A DNA stretch of 64,000 nt from CAMLIZ01 sp040758375 (lineage in GTDB: Bacteria > Pseudomonadota > Gammaproteobacteria > Burkholderiales > Burkholderiaceae_C): assembly GCA_040758375.1 (NCBI GenBank), contig JBFLWE010000005.1, positions 46,964 to 110,963 of the forward strand, written 5' to 3'. The position numbers were made by a program, and so were the translations under genes. Below are positions 8,669 to 17,097 of this stretch, one piece after another (position 1 is the first letter of the stretch; each line of letters begins with the position of its first letter). The notes below the pieces were generated by a model that searched no databases, was not told the origin of the DNA, and saw only the letters and a list, made by a program, of their open reading frames with translations.

Positions 8669-9967
8669 GCCGCAGCCTCGTCGTCTACCTGAACGATCGC
8701 CGCATCGGCGAGCTGCACGAGAACAACGACCTCTGGGCGTTTGAGTACGAGCCCGCCTGGGCCACTGATCCTCTCGGCTTCGACCTGTCACCGGCGCTGC
8801 CGCGTCGGCAACTCCAGCACATCGACGGCGCCACGCTGCGCCCCGTGCAGTGGTACTTCGACAACCTGCTGCCCGAGGAGCGACTGCGCGAAGCCATTTC
8901 CCGCAAAGCGAAGATCGATGCCGATGATGCGTTCGCGCTGCTCGAGTACTTGGGCGCCGAATCTGCAGGCCCGCTGACGCTGCTGCCGCCCGGCATCCCG
9001 CTGCCGGAGCAAACCGGCTTGCGCCCCGCTGCCCGACGAAGAGCTGGCGCGTCGCATTGCCCGATTGCCGCGAGCCACGCTCGCGGCAGACGCGCCCAAG
9101 CGCATGTCCATCGCGGGCGCTCAACACAAGCTGCTGGTGGTGTTGCGGGACGGCGAGCTCTTCGAGCCGATGGGCGCCACCGCATCCACTCACATCCTCA
9201 AGCCGGACCATCCGTCCGCCGACTACCCAGCTTCGGCGGTCAACGAGTTCGTGACCATGCGGATGGCACGTGCCTTCGGCCTCAATGTGCCGCCGGTGCA
9301 CCTGCGCTACGTGCCAGACCCGGTGTACGTGATCCAGCGCTTCGACCGCATCGCCGCGCCAGACGGCGCCGTGACGCGGCGTCACATCGTCGACGCCTGC
9401 CAGTTGCTGAACGAGGCGCGCAGCTTCAAGTACAGCGGCCAGTCGTTGCAGACGTTGAAGGACACCGTCGGCCTCACGCGCAACCGGGTGGCCACACGCC
9501 AGGCCTTGTTCCGCTGGCTGCTGTTCAACGTCGCGGTCGGCAACGATGACTGCCGCCTGAAGAACCTGTCGTTCCTGGTGTCGCATGAGGGCATCGACCT
9601 CGCCCCGCACTACGACTTGCTGTCCGCCTCCGCGTATCGCACCACGGCTTTCGCGGGAGGGCAGGAGGCGAACTGGCCCGACAACGCCCTGCCCTATCCC
9701 CTGCGGGAGGTGCGCTCGTTTGCGCAGGTGACGCGCGAGGTGATGGAGTGGGCGGCGGATGAACTGCGGGTGTCGCCCTTCGGGCACCGGCAGTTCGCTG
9801 CCCTCGCGCGCTTGCCTGCCTTGGTGCAGGAGCTTTCCTCGGAAGTGCAAGCAATTCGTGAACACCGTTCTGAGGCTGCCATCAACGCCGCCGGGGAGGC
9901 CCGGTTGCTACAGGGCATCGAGCCCATCATCCTGAAAGATATGTTGGTTGCGCTCGCAACGCCATGA
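8665..9967 (+). pseudogene. hipA: hipA-like Ser/Thr kinase toxin gene, frameshifted
   Basis: Two adjacent frames together encode a HipA-family kinase. The first, from GTG 8665, has the N-terminal domain (SLVVYLNDRRIGEL, WYFDNLLPEE, LLPPGIPLPE). The second, from about 9026 to 9967, has the kinase core (KRMSIAGAQHKLLVV, THILKPDHP, NEFVTMRMARAFGL, YVIQRFDR). They join at a C4 run (9024-9027), where removing one C restores a continuous GLRP-LPDEELARRI reading. The catalytic loop reads GNDDCRLKNLSF, keeping the Asp and KN but with Arg where the usual DxHxKN pattern has His. Together with the headless hipB this suggests a dead toxin-antitoxin module. A sequencing error in the C run cannot be excluded. 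Confidence 0.8.
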
Positions 9968-10079
9968 GGACGTGCTCGTGACCATCGAAGGCCTGCCTGC
10001 GATGTAGGTCAGCGCGCGCGACCGCTCAGGTTCCCGCCCGACTCGCGCCGAACGCCCCGCGAATTGGTCGAGCCGAAGA

Positions 10080-11297
10080 TCACCCCTTCACACACACCAC
10101 CTGCTTCAACGTGTGCACCACGTCGACCAGGTCGCGCTGCGCTTCCATCACCGCGTCGATGTCCTTGTAGGCCGCAGGCGTTTCGTCGATCACATCCTTG
10201 TCCTTGCGGCATTCGACGCCTTCGGTGGCGGCGCGGTGGTCGGCCAGCGTGAAGCGGCGCTTGGCTTCGCCGCGGCTCATCACGCGGCCGGCACCGTGCG
10301 AGCAGCTCTCGAAGCTGTCCGGCTGCCCCAAGCCGCGCACGATGTAGCTGCGCGCGCCCATGCTGCCGGGGATGATGCCCAGCTGCCCGGCCTTCGCGCT
10401 CAGCGCGCCCTTGCGGGTGACGTACACGTCTTCGCCGAAGTGGCGTTCCTTCTGCACGTAGTTGTGATGGCAGTTCACCGCCTCGATGTGGCTCTGGAAG
10501 TTCTTGCGGATCACCGTCTTCGCGGCTTCGATCACGCGCTTCATCATCACCTCGCGGTTGATGGCGGCGAACTTCTGCGCCCAGCTCACGGCGCGCACGT
10601 AGTCGCCGAAGTGGCGGCTGCCTTCCTCGAAATAGGCCAGGTCGCGGTCGGGTAGGTTGGCCTGGTGGCGCATGGCGTCCTGCTTGGCCAGCTCGATGAA
10701 CATCGTGCCGATGAAGTTGCCCACGCCGCGCGAGCCCGAGTGCAGCATGAACCACACGAAGCCCGCTTCGTCCAGGCACACCTCGATGAAGTGGTTGCCC
10801 GTGCCCAGCGTGCCCAGGTGCTGGATGTTGTTGGTCTTCGCCAGCTTGGGGTAGTCGCGGCAGAGCTCGGTGAACTCCGGCTCCAGCTGCGACCACGCGG
10901 TGTTCACCGAGCCCGGCGGCTTCTGCCACGCGCCCGGGTCACGCGAACCCGGGGTGCGGCCGTGGGGCACCGCGCGCTCGATCGCCGAGCGCAGCGGGCC
11001 CAGGTTGTCGGGCAGGTCTTCGGCGGTGAGCGTGGTCTTGCAGGCGATCATGCCGCAGCCGATGTCCACGCCCACCGCGGCCGGGATGATGGCCTTGACG
11101 GTGGGGATCACCGAGCCCACGGTGGCGCCGATGCCGAAGTGCACGTCGGGCATGGCCGCGATGTGCTTGAAGACGATGGGCAGGCGCGCCGCGTTCTGCA
11201 GCTGGCGCTTGGCCTCGTCTTCGACGGGCACGCCGCGCGTCCACAGTTTCAGCGGCACGCCACCGGGCACGTCTTCGTGGATGTGGTTGGTTTCCAT
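10080..11297 (-). CDS. rtcB: RtcB family RNA-splicing ligase
   Basis: A 405-residue GTP/Mn-dependent RNA ligase that joins 2',3'-cyclic-phosphate or 3'-phosphate ends to 5'-OH ends. Metal-site residues are visible: VDIGCGM with Asp78 and Cys81, GNHFIEV with His169, HSGSRG with His186, and CSHGAGR with the candidate guanylylated His334. The start METNHIHEDV at 11297 gives the length of E. coli RtcB (408 aa); the open frame extends 28 codons further upstream through an intergenic repeat. A slipin gene normally lies upstream in related genomes, but here it is broken. Confidence 0.96.
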   Translation of the reverse strand: METNHIHEDVPGGVPLKLWTRGVPVEDEAKRQLQNAARLPIVFKHIAAMPDVHFGIGATVGSVIPTVKAIIPAAVGVDIGCGMIACKTTLTAEDLPDNLGPLRSAIERAVPHGRTPGSRDPGAWQKPPGSVNTAWSQLEPEFTELCRDYPKLAKTNNIQHLGTLGTGNHFIEVCLDEAGFVWFMLHSGSRGVGNFIGTMFIELAKQDAMRHQANLPDRDLAYFEEGSRHFGDYVRAVSWAQKFAAINREVMMKRVIEAAKTVIRKNFQSHIEAVNCHHNYVQKERHFGEDVYVTRKGALSAKAGQLGIIPGSMGARSYIVRGLGQPDSFESCSHGAGRVMSRGEAKRRFTLADHRAATEGVECRKDKDVIDETPAAYKDIDAVMEAQRDLVDVVHTLKQVVCVKG

Positions 11298-11322
11298 GTT
11301 GATTCCTTGATTGTCAAGCGAA

Positions 11323-11392
11323 CGCCGCGGATCCGGCTTGGCCGGGCCGCTGGCGTTGCCCCCTTGAAGGGGAAGCGGCACCGCCGCTTCGG
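11323..11392 (-). repeat. Dispersed intergenic repeat, copy 1
   Basis: The minus strand carries a stretch containing GGGGGCAACGCCAGCGGCCC and then CCGGATCCGCGG, also found with small changes at 37189-37264 on the plus strand. It fills the gap between the slipin remnant and rtcB and contains a CCGCCGAAGCGGCGG palindrome. Such GC-rich extragenic repeats are common in this bacterial group; their role is unknown. Confidence 0.6.
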
Positions 11393-11400
11393 CGGTGGTC

Positions 11401-11860
11401 CGTTCCGCAGCTTCACCAGCCCGTTGAGCACCTGGTCCAGACCTCCGAACACGGAGATCTTGTCGATGCGCTCGGCCACGCGTTCCAGCGTCTCCAGCTC
11501 CTTCAGGCGCAGGGCGACGGGGTTGTCTTCCATCACCTTGGCCGTGTTGAGCAGCGAGCGGGTCGCAGCGGTCTCTTCACGGCGGCGGATCACGTTGGCT
11601 TCGGCCGACTTGGCCGAGGTCACCACCTGGGCGAGGATGGTCTTCATCTCGCCCGGCAGCACGATGTCCTTCACACCCACGCCGTCCAGCTCCAGGCCAT
11701 AGGCCGCGAGCTTGCTGCGCACCTGGGCGGTCACAACCTCGGTACAGGTGGTCCGCCGGCTTGGCCAGCTGGGTGAACGCGGTCAGCACGTCGGTGAAGC
11801 GCCAGGTGGCCGAGAGATTCAGTCGCAGCGCGACCTTGCGGTCAATCGGTCGGTTGGCTC
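11401..11860 (-). pseudogene. Slipin (SPFH/band 7) gene remnant
   Basis: Two frames on the minus strand match one slipin-type protein. The 5' part (about 11850 to 11750) reads DRKVALRLNLSATWRFTDVL and AFTQLAKPADHLYR. The 3' part (11734 to about 11405) reads TAQVRSKLAAYGLELDGVGV, LPGEMKTILAQVV, EANVIRRREETAATRS and GGLDQVLNGLVKL. From family knowledge roughly 30 residues that should link HLYR to VVTAQV are absent, and the reading frame changes there. The N-terminal membrane segment is also missing, and the original stop is replaced by the intergenic repeat. Intact slipins often precede rtcB, so this is a decayed partner. Confidence 0.75.
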
Positions 11861-12001
11861 GACGAGGAGCACGAGCCGCAGGGCATGAGCGTGTCGGAGC
11901 AGCAGTTCCTGGCGTTGGCGCTCAAGGCCTGGCGGAGCACCAACGCTGAGGGGCGGAAGCGCTTGAAGCTGGTGCCCAAGGACGTCGCTGCCGCGACATG
12001 A
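11852..12001 (+). pseudogene. C-terminal fragment of an unrecognised gene
   Basis: An open frame on the plus strand gives about 49 residues (GWLDEEHEPQGMSVSEQQFL, then ALALKAWRSTNAEGRKRLKL, ending PKDVAAAT) and stops at TGA 11999-12001. It has no convincing start codon or ribosome-binding site and begins where the slipin remnant ends, so it looks like the tail of a gene lost in the same rearrangement. I do not recognise the family. An internal ATG at 11885 could in principle start a short protein. Confidence 0.3.
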
Positions 12002-12061
12002 GCCGGTCCACAGCGCAAGTCACTGTGCGACATCGCGCCAATGCAGCCCACGGAAGAGCCC

Positions 12062-13687
12062 TTACAGCGGCCTCAACTGCGCATCGCGCAAGCCGACCAA
12101 CAGCGCGCGGCCCCGCGCGTCGACGCGGAACTCGCCATACTTCGCCGCTTCGTAGCGGGCGCCCGTGCCTTCTTCGAAGAACCAGGCATCGGTCACCACC
12201 GTCCAGCGCCCTGCCTTGGGCGTGAGCTCGATGCGCAACTCGTCAGGCTGCAAAGGCACGCTGGCCTCGTCCAGCCGCACCGGCGAGGCCACGCCGCGTG
12301 CATCACGCCGCACCACCATGCGCGGCCGCTTGGAGCTGACAAGATCCTCCATGCGCTGCTGCACCCCGGCCGGCACGCGGAAGTTCAGGCGCATGTAGTC
12401 GCCTTGCATCAGCGAGCGCGGATCCACCGGCGCCAGCTCCAGGAACACCGGTTCACCGCGCGCGATCAAGGTCTCCTTTTGCCAGATGCCGACATTGCAC
12501 ACCCCCAGCACGGCCACCGCGCACAGCGCATAGCCCGCGCGTCCCCAACGGCTTGCAGGCGGCGCACCGGTGGACACCATGCGCTGCGGCACGACACCGC
12601 GGCTGCGGCCCGTCCACCAGGCCAGCGTGGCAAGCACGGTCCCCACGCCCACCAGCACCAGCGCCTTGGTCGACAGGGTCCATTGCAGCCGGTAGTAGAA
12701 GCTGCCCACGATCCACGCCGCGGCCAGGGCGGCCGCTGCAGCCAGGCGCCACCGCTGCGTCCCTGCGCACCAGGCGGCGGCGAGCAGCACCATGCCCAGC
12801 GCTGGCAAGAACCAACCCAGCACCGCGAGCGCAACGGCTGCCATGGCCCACGCCGGCCGGCGAAGGCTGGGCCAATGCCACGCCAGCAATGCGGCAGCGC
12901 CGAGCGACAGCAGCGTCGATGCCGCCTGCATCGCCACGCGAACTCCGCCGCGCCGATGGGAGGCCATCTCCAGCAGCAGCGAACCCGCATCGCCCGCACT
13001 CGCGCCGACCAGAAGACTCATGCCCGACCACACGGCAAGACCGGCCAGGGTAGCCAGCGTCCAGCCCGCCAGCAGTGGCTCCATCGCCGCGGCGCTGCCG
13101 GCTTGCGCGCGTTGCAGCAAGCGCCGCTGCAACCCCCACATCGCCGCGCACAAGACGGCGCCCAGGTGCCAGGCCAGCCACATCAGCTGCTGGCCCTGCG
13201 CGTGGTTGAAGACGCGCTCCAGGGGCGTCACCGCCCAGGCCACCAGCACCCCGCCCGCTGCACCCAGCAGCACACGCAGCCACGCATGCGGCAAACCCCA
13301 GCCCAGGCCCAGGCTGAGGGCAGCCAGCACCGCCGCGCCCGCCTGTACCTGCAGGTCGCGGAACAACGCAAACGACAGCGAGCCCAACCCAACCAACAGC
13401 CCGGGCACCGCCAGTTGCTCCACGAACAAGGGCACGCCCCGCGCCCGCAGCACCACCGCCGAGCCCGCCAGGACCAGCAGCCCCACGACATAGGGCCCCG
13501 CACCGCTGCGCACGATGTCGCCCAGCAGCAAGGCCACCACCCCCAGCAGCGGCACCGCCGCCAACCAGGCCCCCAATGCTGTGAGCAACACCACGGGCCA
13601 GGGCCTGGCTTCTCCTGCCGGCCACGCCGCGCCCGCAGGCAGCGCACCCGCGTGCACCGCCGACTCGATCACCTGCGCCGCTCTCAT
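12062..13687 (-). CDS. Multi-pass membrane protein with DUF4401-like and GDYXXLXY regions
   Basis: A 541-residue protein with about ten hydrophobic segments in the first 420 residues, resembling DUF4401. A soluble C-terminal region begins with the motif PRSLMQGDYMRLNF, which matches the GDYXXLXY family named after it. Function is unknown. It overlaps the DUF2157 gene by four bases (ATGA), so the two membrane proteins are translated from one mRNA and may form a complex. The C-terminal domain is probably extracytoplasmic. Confidence 0.85.
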   Translation of the reverse strand: MRAAQVIESAVHAGALPAGAAWPAGEARPWPVVLLTALGAWLAAVPLLGVVALLLGDIVRSGAGPYVVGLLVLAGSAVVLRARGVPLFVEQLAVPGLLVGLGSLSFALFRDLQVQAGAAVLAALSLGLGWGLPHAWLRVLLGAAGGVLVAWAVTPLERVFNHAQGQQLMWLAWHLGAVLCAAMWGLQRRLLQRAQAGSAAAMEPLLAGWTLATLAGLAVWSGMSLLVGASAGDAGSLLLEMASHRRGGVRVAMQAASTLLSLGAAALLAWHWPSLRRPAWAMAAVALAVLGWFLPALGMVLLAAAWCAGTQRWRLAAAAALAAAWIVGSFYYRLQWTLSTKALVLVGVGTVLATLAWWTGRSRGVVPQRMVSTGAPPASRWGRAGYALCAVAVLGVCNVGIWQKETLIARGEPVFLELAPVDPRSLMQGDYMRLNFRVPAGVQQRMEDLVSSKRPRMVVRRDARGVASPVRLDEASVPLQPDELRIELTPKAGRWTVVTDAWFFEEGTGARYEAAKYGEFRVDARGRALLVGLRDAQLRPL

Positions 13688-14667
13688 GCGAGGCTCCCTT
13701 CGGACCGAGACTGCTGCTTCGCCAGGCGCAGTACCAGGTGAACGGTCGCCGCGAGCAAGCCGGACGCCACCAGGCCGGTCAGCAGCAGTTCACCGATCGG
13801 TTCGCCGCGGTCATGGTCATCGAACAGCCAGCGCACCAAACCACCGACCAACAGGACGTTCAGCCCGAGCGCCGCGGCGCTGAGGCCGAAGATTTCGAAG
13901 CCGCGCGGCAGCGACAAAGCCAACGCCGCGGCGGCCAGCAGCGCCAGGCCGAGCCAGTATTGCGCCGCCACCTCGCGATGGAACAAGCCGCCCAGTGCCG
14001 TGGCGCAGACCATCACGACCATCAGCGTCACGGCCGTCCTGCGTGCCCACACGCCCGCGCCGCTGTGGCGCTGCAACGCAGGTCCCAGCGCGAGCACGAT
14101 GCCCAAGGCCAGGCTCCAGCCCATCAGGTGCACCTGCAGGTCCTGCGGTTCCACGCGCCAGCGATGCGCCGTGTGCGCGTACACCCACAAGGCCACCGCC
14201 GTCACCGCCACCAGGGCCCAGGGTGCCCACAGCACGTCGCTGCGCACCGCCAGGCACAAGGGCAGTGCCAGCAGCGCCCACAGCGCAAAGAGCTGCCAAG
14301 GGTCGGCGCCCGTCTGGTAGGTCTGGCCGAAGTACGCGAACAGGCCCCCGATGGCCAGCAAACCCATCAGGCCCAGCGGTACGCGCGCGGCCGGTCGCAG
14401 CAGCGCGGCCATGCACGCCAAGACGACCACGCCCTCGAGCAAGGCAAAACGCCCGAAGCGGCCCAGCGCCTGCCAGTTGGCCGCGATCCAGAACACCAGC
14501 CCCACCCCGATCAAGGCCGCGGCGAGCACGGCCACCGAGCGCACCCAGGCGCGTTCCACGCCAGGCGGTTGCTGGCGCAGGCCGGCGCAGCGCTCCAAGG
14601 TGTCGATGCGCTGCGCATCCAGCCGATGCTGCTGCGCCAGTTGGTACAGCCCCAGACGAAGGTTCAT
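13684..14667 (-). CDS. DUF2157 domain-containing membrane protein
   Basis: A 327-residue protein. A soluble N-terminal helix pair (LAQQHRLDAQRIDTLERCAG) is followed by about ten membrane helices starting near residue 45 (VAVLAAALIGVGLVFWIAAN). This architecture matches DUF2157 proteins, which commonly precede DUF4401/GDYXXLXY genes. Function is unknown. It is the first gene of a two-gene minus-strand operon and is divergent from aat. Confidence 0.85.
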   Translation of the reverse strand: MNLRLGLYQLAQQHRLDAQRIDTLERCAGLRQQPPGVERAWVRSVAVLAAALIGVGLVFWIAANWQALGRFGRFALLEGVVVLACMAALLRPAARVPLGLMGLLAIGGLFAYFGQTYQTGADPWQLFALWALLALPLCLAVRSDVLWAPWALVAVTAVALWVYAHTAHRWRVEPQDLQVHLMGWSLALGIVLALGPALQRHSGAGVWARRTAVTLMVVMVCATALGGLFHREVAAQYWLGLALLAAAALALSLPRGFEIFGLSAAALGLNVLLVGGLVRWLFDDHDRGEPIGELLLTGLVASGLLAATVHLVLRLAKQQSRSEGSLA

Positions 14668-14829
14668 CGTTTCTTCTCCTCAGCGGTGCGGGCGCATCGT
14701 AGCCCCGGCGCCCGCACCGCCCGGCGGCGTGCGGCGCGGTATCGTCACACGCACCCGCCGGTGCATCGATGCGCCGCCGAGTCGATTCAGCGACACTTCC
14801 AAGGCCGTTTCGACACCGCCGACCCGCCC

Positions 14830-15585
14830 ATGCCCCAGCTTCCGCTAGCGTGGCTCGACAACGATGCCCAGCCCCTGCCCCCCACCTCGCGTGCCTTGGG
14901 GCCTGATTCCGAGGCCCCCGGCCTGCTGGCCGCCGGCGGCGAGCTCAGCGTCGCACGGCTGACCGAGGCGTACAGCCACGGCGTTTTCCCCTGGTACGGC
15001 GATGCCCAGCCGGTGCTCTGGTGGTCGCCAGAGCCGCGCATGGTGCTGCCCGTGGACGAGTTCAAGCTCTCCCGCTCGCTGCGCAAGACCTTGCAGAAGT
15101 TCGTCCGCACACCGGGCTGCGAGGTACGCATCGACAGCGCCTTCGAGCGCGTGATCCGAAGCTGCGCGGGCACCGAACGCGCGGGCCAGCACGGCACCTG
15201 GATCGTGCCGGAGATGATCGAGGCCTACATCGCCTGGCACCGCGCCGGTGCGGTGCACAGCTTCGAAACCTGGATCAGCGGCGAGCTCGCCGGCGGGCTG
15301 TACGGCGTGTCGCTCGGGCGCATGTTCTATGGCGAGTCGATGTTCGCGCGCCGCACCGACGCTTCCAAGATCGCGCTGGCCGCGCTGGTGTGCTTCTGCC
15401 GCGCGCACCGCATCCGGCTCATCGACTGCCAGCAGAACACCGCACACCTTGCGTCGCTGGGCGCGCGTGAAATTTCCCGCGCCGCGTTCGAGCGCCATCT
15501 GGCCCTCACACTGGGGGAACCTCCGGTCACCGATTGGACCTATGATGGGTCGCTCTGGACGCAGCTGGGTGTGCACACCGGCTAG
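14830..15585 (+). CDS. aat: Leucyl/phenylalanyl-tRNA--protein transferase
   Basis: A 251-residue cytoplasmic enzyme that adds Leu or Phe to proteins with N-terminal Arg or Lys, marking them for ClpS/ClpAP degradation. Family motifs are clear: GLLAAGGELS, YSHGVFPWY, WWSPEPRMVL, GTWIVPEMIEAY, and the C-terminal IDCQQNTAHLASLGAREISR. The ATG at 14830 is chosen because it begins the conserved domain; the longer open frame upstream is antisense to the DUF2157 gene. It is followed 21 bases later by bpt, the other N-degron transferase. Confidence 0.95.
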   Translation: MPQLPLAWLDNDAQPLPPTSRALGPDSEAPGLLAAGGELSVARLTEAYSHGVFPWYGDAQPVLWWSPEPRMVLPVDEFKLSRSLRKTLQKFVRTPGCEVRIDSAFERVIRSCAGTERAGQHGTWIVPEMIEAYIAWHRAGAVHSFETWISGELAGGLYGVSLGRMFYGESMFARRTDASKIALAALVCFCRAHRIRLIDCQQNTAHLASLGAREISRAAFERHLALTLGEPPVTDWTYDGSLWTQLGVHTG

Positions 15586-15606
15586 CGTCCGCGCCGCCCT
15601 CCAGCC

Positions 15607-16362
15607 GTGACCCACCCGAAAGAGCTACCGCTCGCGTCGCTGCAGTTCTATGCCACGGCGCCCTACCCCTGCAGCTACCTGCCGGGCAGGATGGCGCGCT
15701 CGCAGGTGGCCACGCCCAGCCACCTGATCCACGCCGACACCTACTCGGGCCTGGTGGCCTGCGGCTTCCGGCGCAGCGGCATGTTCACTTACCGCCCCTA
15801 TTGCGACGGCTGCCGCGCCTGCGTGCCGTTGCGGGTGCCGGTGCGCGAGTTCGAGCCCTCGCGCAGCCAGCGCCGGGCGTGGAAAAAGCACGGCCAGCTC
15901 AAGGCCCGCGTGCTGCGGTTGTGTTTCGTGCCCGAGCACTACCAGCTCTACCTGCGCTACCAGTCCGGCCGCCACGCCGGGGGCGGCATGGACCACGACA
16001 GCGTGGACCAGTACACCCAGTTCCTGCTGCAAAGCAGGGTCAACTCGCGCCTGGTGGAGTTTCGCGAGCCCAGCGACGAAGGCCTGGGCACGCTGAAGAT
16101 GGTGTCCATCCTCGACGTGCTCAACGACGGGCTGTCGGCGGTGTACACGTTCTACGAGCCGGAAGAATCCGCCAGCTACGGCACCTACAGCGTGCTGTGG
16201 CAGATCGAGCAGACGAAGGCGCTGAAGCTGCCTTACGTCTATCTGGGCTACTGGATCGCCGAAAGCCCCAAGATGGCCTACAAGTCGCAGTTCCGGCCCC
16301 ACCAGCTGCTCGTGGACGGGCGCTGGGTCAAGGCCGAAGGCAGCCCCGGAGACGGGGTTTAG
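15607..16362 (+). CDS. bpt: Aspartate/glutamate leucyltransferase (Bpt, ATE family)
   Basis: A 251-residue enzyme that transfers Leu from Leu-tRNA to proteins with N-terminal Asp or Glu. The N-terminal cysteine signature is present (PYPCSYLPGRMAR; YCDGCRACVPLR near 59-70), as are the C-terminal YVYLGYWIAESPKMAYK and FRPHQLLVDGRW. It starts with GTG. With Aat directly upstream, this unit covers both secondary destabilising classes of N-terminal residue. Confidence 0.94.
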   Translation: MTHPKELPLASLQFYATAPYPCSYLPGRMARSQVATPSHLIHADTYSGLVACGFRRSGMFTYRPYCDGCRACVPLRVPVREFEPSRSQRRAWKKHGQLKARVLRLCFVPEHYQLYLRYQSGRHAGGGMDHDSVDQYTQFLLQSRVNSRLVEFREPSDEGLGTLKMVSILDVLNDGLSAVYTFYEPEESASYGTYSVLWQIEQTKALKLPYVYLGYWIAESPKMAYKSQFRPHQLLVDGRWVKAEGSPGDGV

Positions 16363-16535
16363 GCGCGGCCGCAGACAGGCTGGCCCGGAGCCTGCTAGAG
16401 TGTGGCCCGTGGCGCGGCCGCTGGCTGGTTTGCGCGCCCTCTTGGTCCGAAGTCGGGCATCGCACCTCCTGGCCACCAGCCGGCACGCACAGGTGCTTGC
16501 AATTGGCGAACCCGCCTCCAGCTACAGTCGTATCC

Positions 16536-16775
16536 ATGCCCAAAGAAACCGTCAAAACCACCATCGAAGCCGACGGCCTGCGCTACCGCTCCAAGGCTCC
16601 CGGTTCTCCGTTTGCGTCCGCCGGCGTTTTCAGTGCAGCCACCATGTCGTGCTTCCTTTGCGGCAAGCACCGGCCGCGCTCGATGATGAAATCGAGAAAG
16701 TTCCTCGGCAAGAACCAGTCGGTCTGCGCCCCTTCGTGCAGCGCTGTCGAGGCCGAGACCGCCAAGAAGGCCTGA
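16536..16775 (+). CDS. Small conserved cysteine-containing protein, unknown function
   Basis: A 79-residue basic protein with a central SCFLCGKHRPRSMM motif (a CxxC pair) and a second Cys in VCAPSCSAV, suggesting metal binding or a disulfide. It has no signal peptide or membrane segment. The ATG at 16536 is taken as start because codon bias changes there and the upstream open frame overlaps bpt. I recognise it only as a type of small hypothetical protein seen near H-NS-like genes in this bacterial group. Confidence 0.6.
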   Translation: MPKETVKTTIEADGLRYRSKAPGSPFASAGVFSAATMSCFLCGKHRPRSMMKSRKFLGKNQSVCAPSCSAVEAETAKKA

Positions 16776-16800
16776 GCGGCCTGCCGGCATCGGCCCTTCC

Positions 16801-17097
16801 GTGCAGCCGGCCCCCGACGACAAGCCGTTCACCGCGCGCGAACGCGCCGCGGTGATCCATCGCATCCGCACGCTGGTGGAGTTCTGGGCGATCACGCCTG
16901 AAGAGCTGGCACAGGCCGAGCTTGCCCCCGAGGTGGTGCTGCCGCCGGCGCCCGCCCCCACAGTCGTCAAGTACCGACACCCCCACTCCGGCGAAACCTG
17001 GGACGGCAACGGGCCGCATCCCCAGTGGCTGCGCGATGCGCTGCTGAAAGAAGGCTTCACGGTCGAACAGCTCAAGCCGGCTTCCGACGGCTCGTGA
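16801..17097 (+). CDS. H-NS-like nucleoid-associated protein
   Basis: A 98-residue protein. The C-terminal part KYRHPHSGETWDGNGPHPQW, then LRDAL, matches the short H-NS DNA-binding domain, where a YRxPxxGxTWxGxGxxPxWL pattern contacts the AT-rich minor groove. The N-terminal part (ERAAVIHRIRTLVEFWAITP) is helical but shorter than the usual H-NS oligomerisation domain, with a Pro/Ala linker. It starts with GTG and its stop overlaps the next GTG (GTGA). Confidence 0.82.
   Translation: MQPAPDDKPFTARERAAVIHRIRTLVEFWAITPEELAQAELAPEVVLPPAPAPTVVKYRHPHSGETWDGNGPHPQWLRDALLKEGFTVEQLKPASDGS

Noticed and set aside
8374..9967. hipA region as two separate functional genes
   Set aside because: The two frames together form one HipA protein and join at a homopolymer, so a frameshift is the simpler reading.
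12041..13741. Long plus-strand frame (566 codons) opposite the DUF4401-like gene
   Set aside because: It is rich in Arg/Gln/His with no family pattern, as expected for antisense frames in GC-rich DNA; the minus strand encodes a clear membrane protein.
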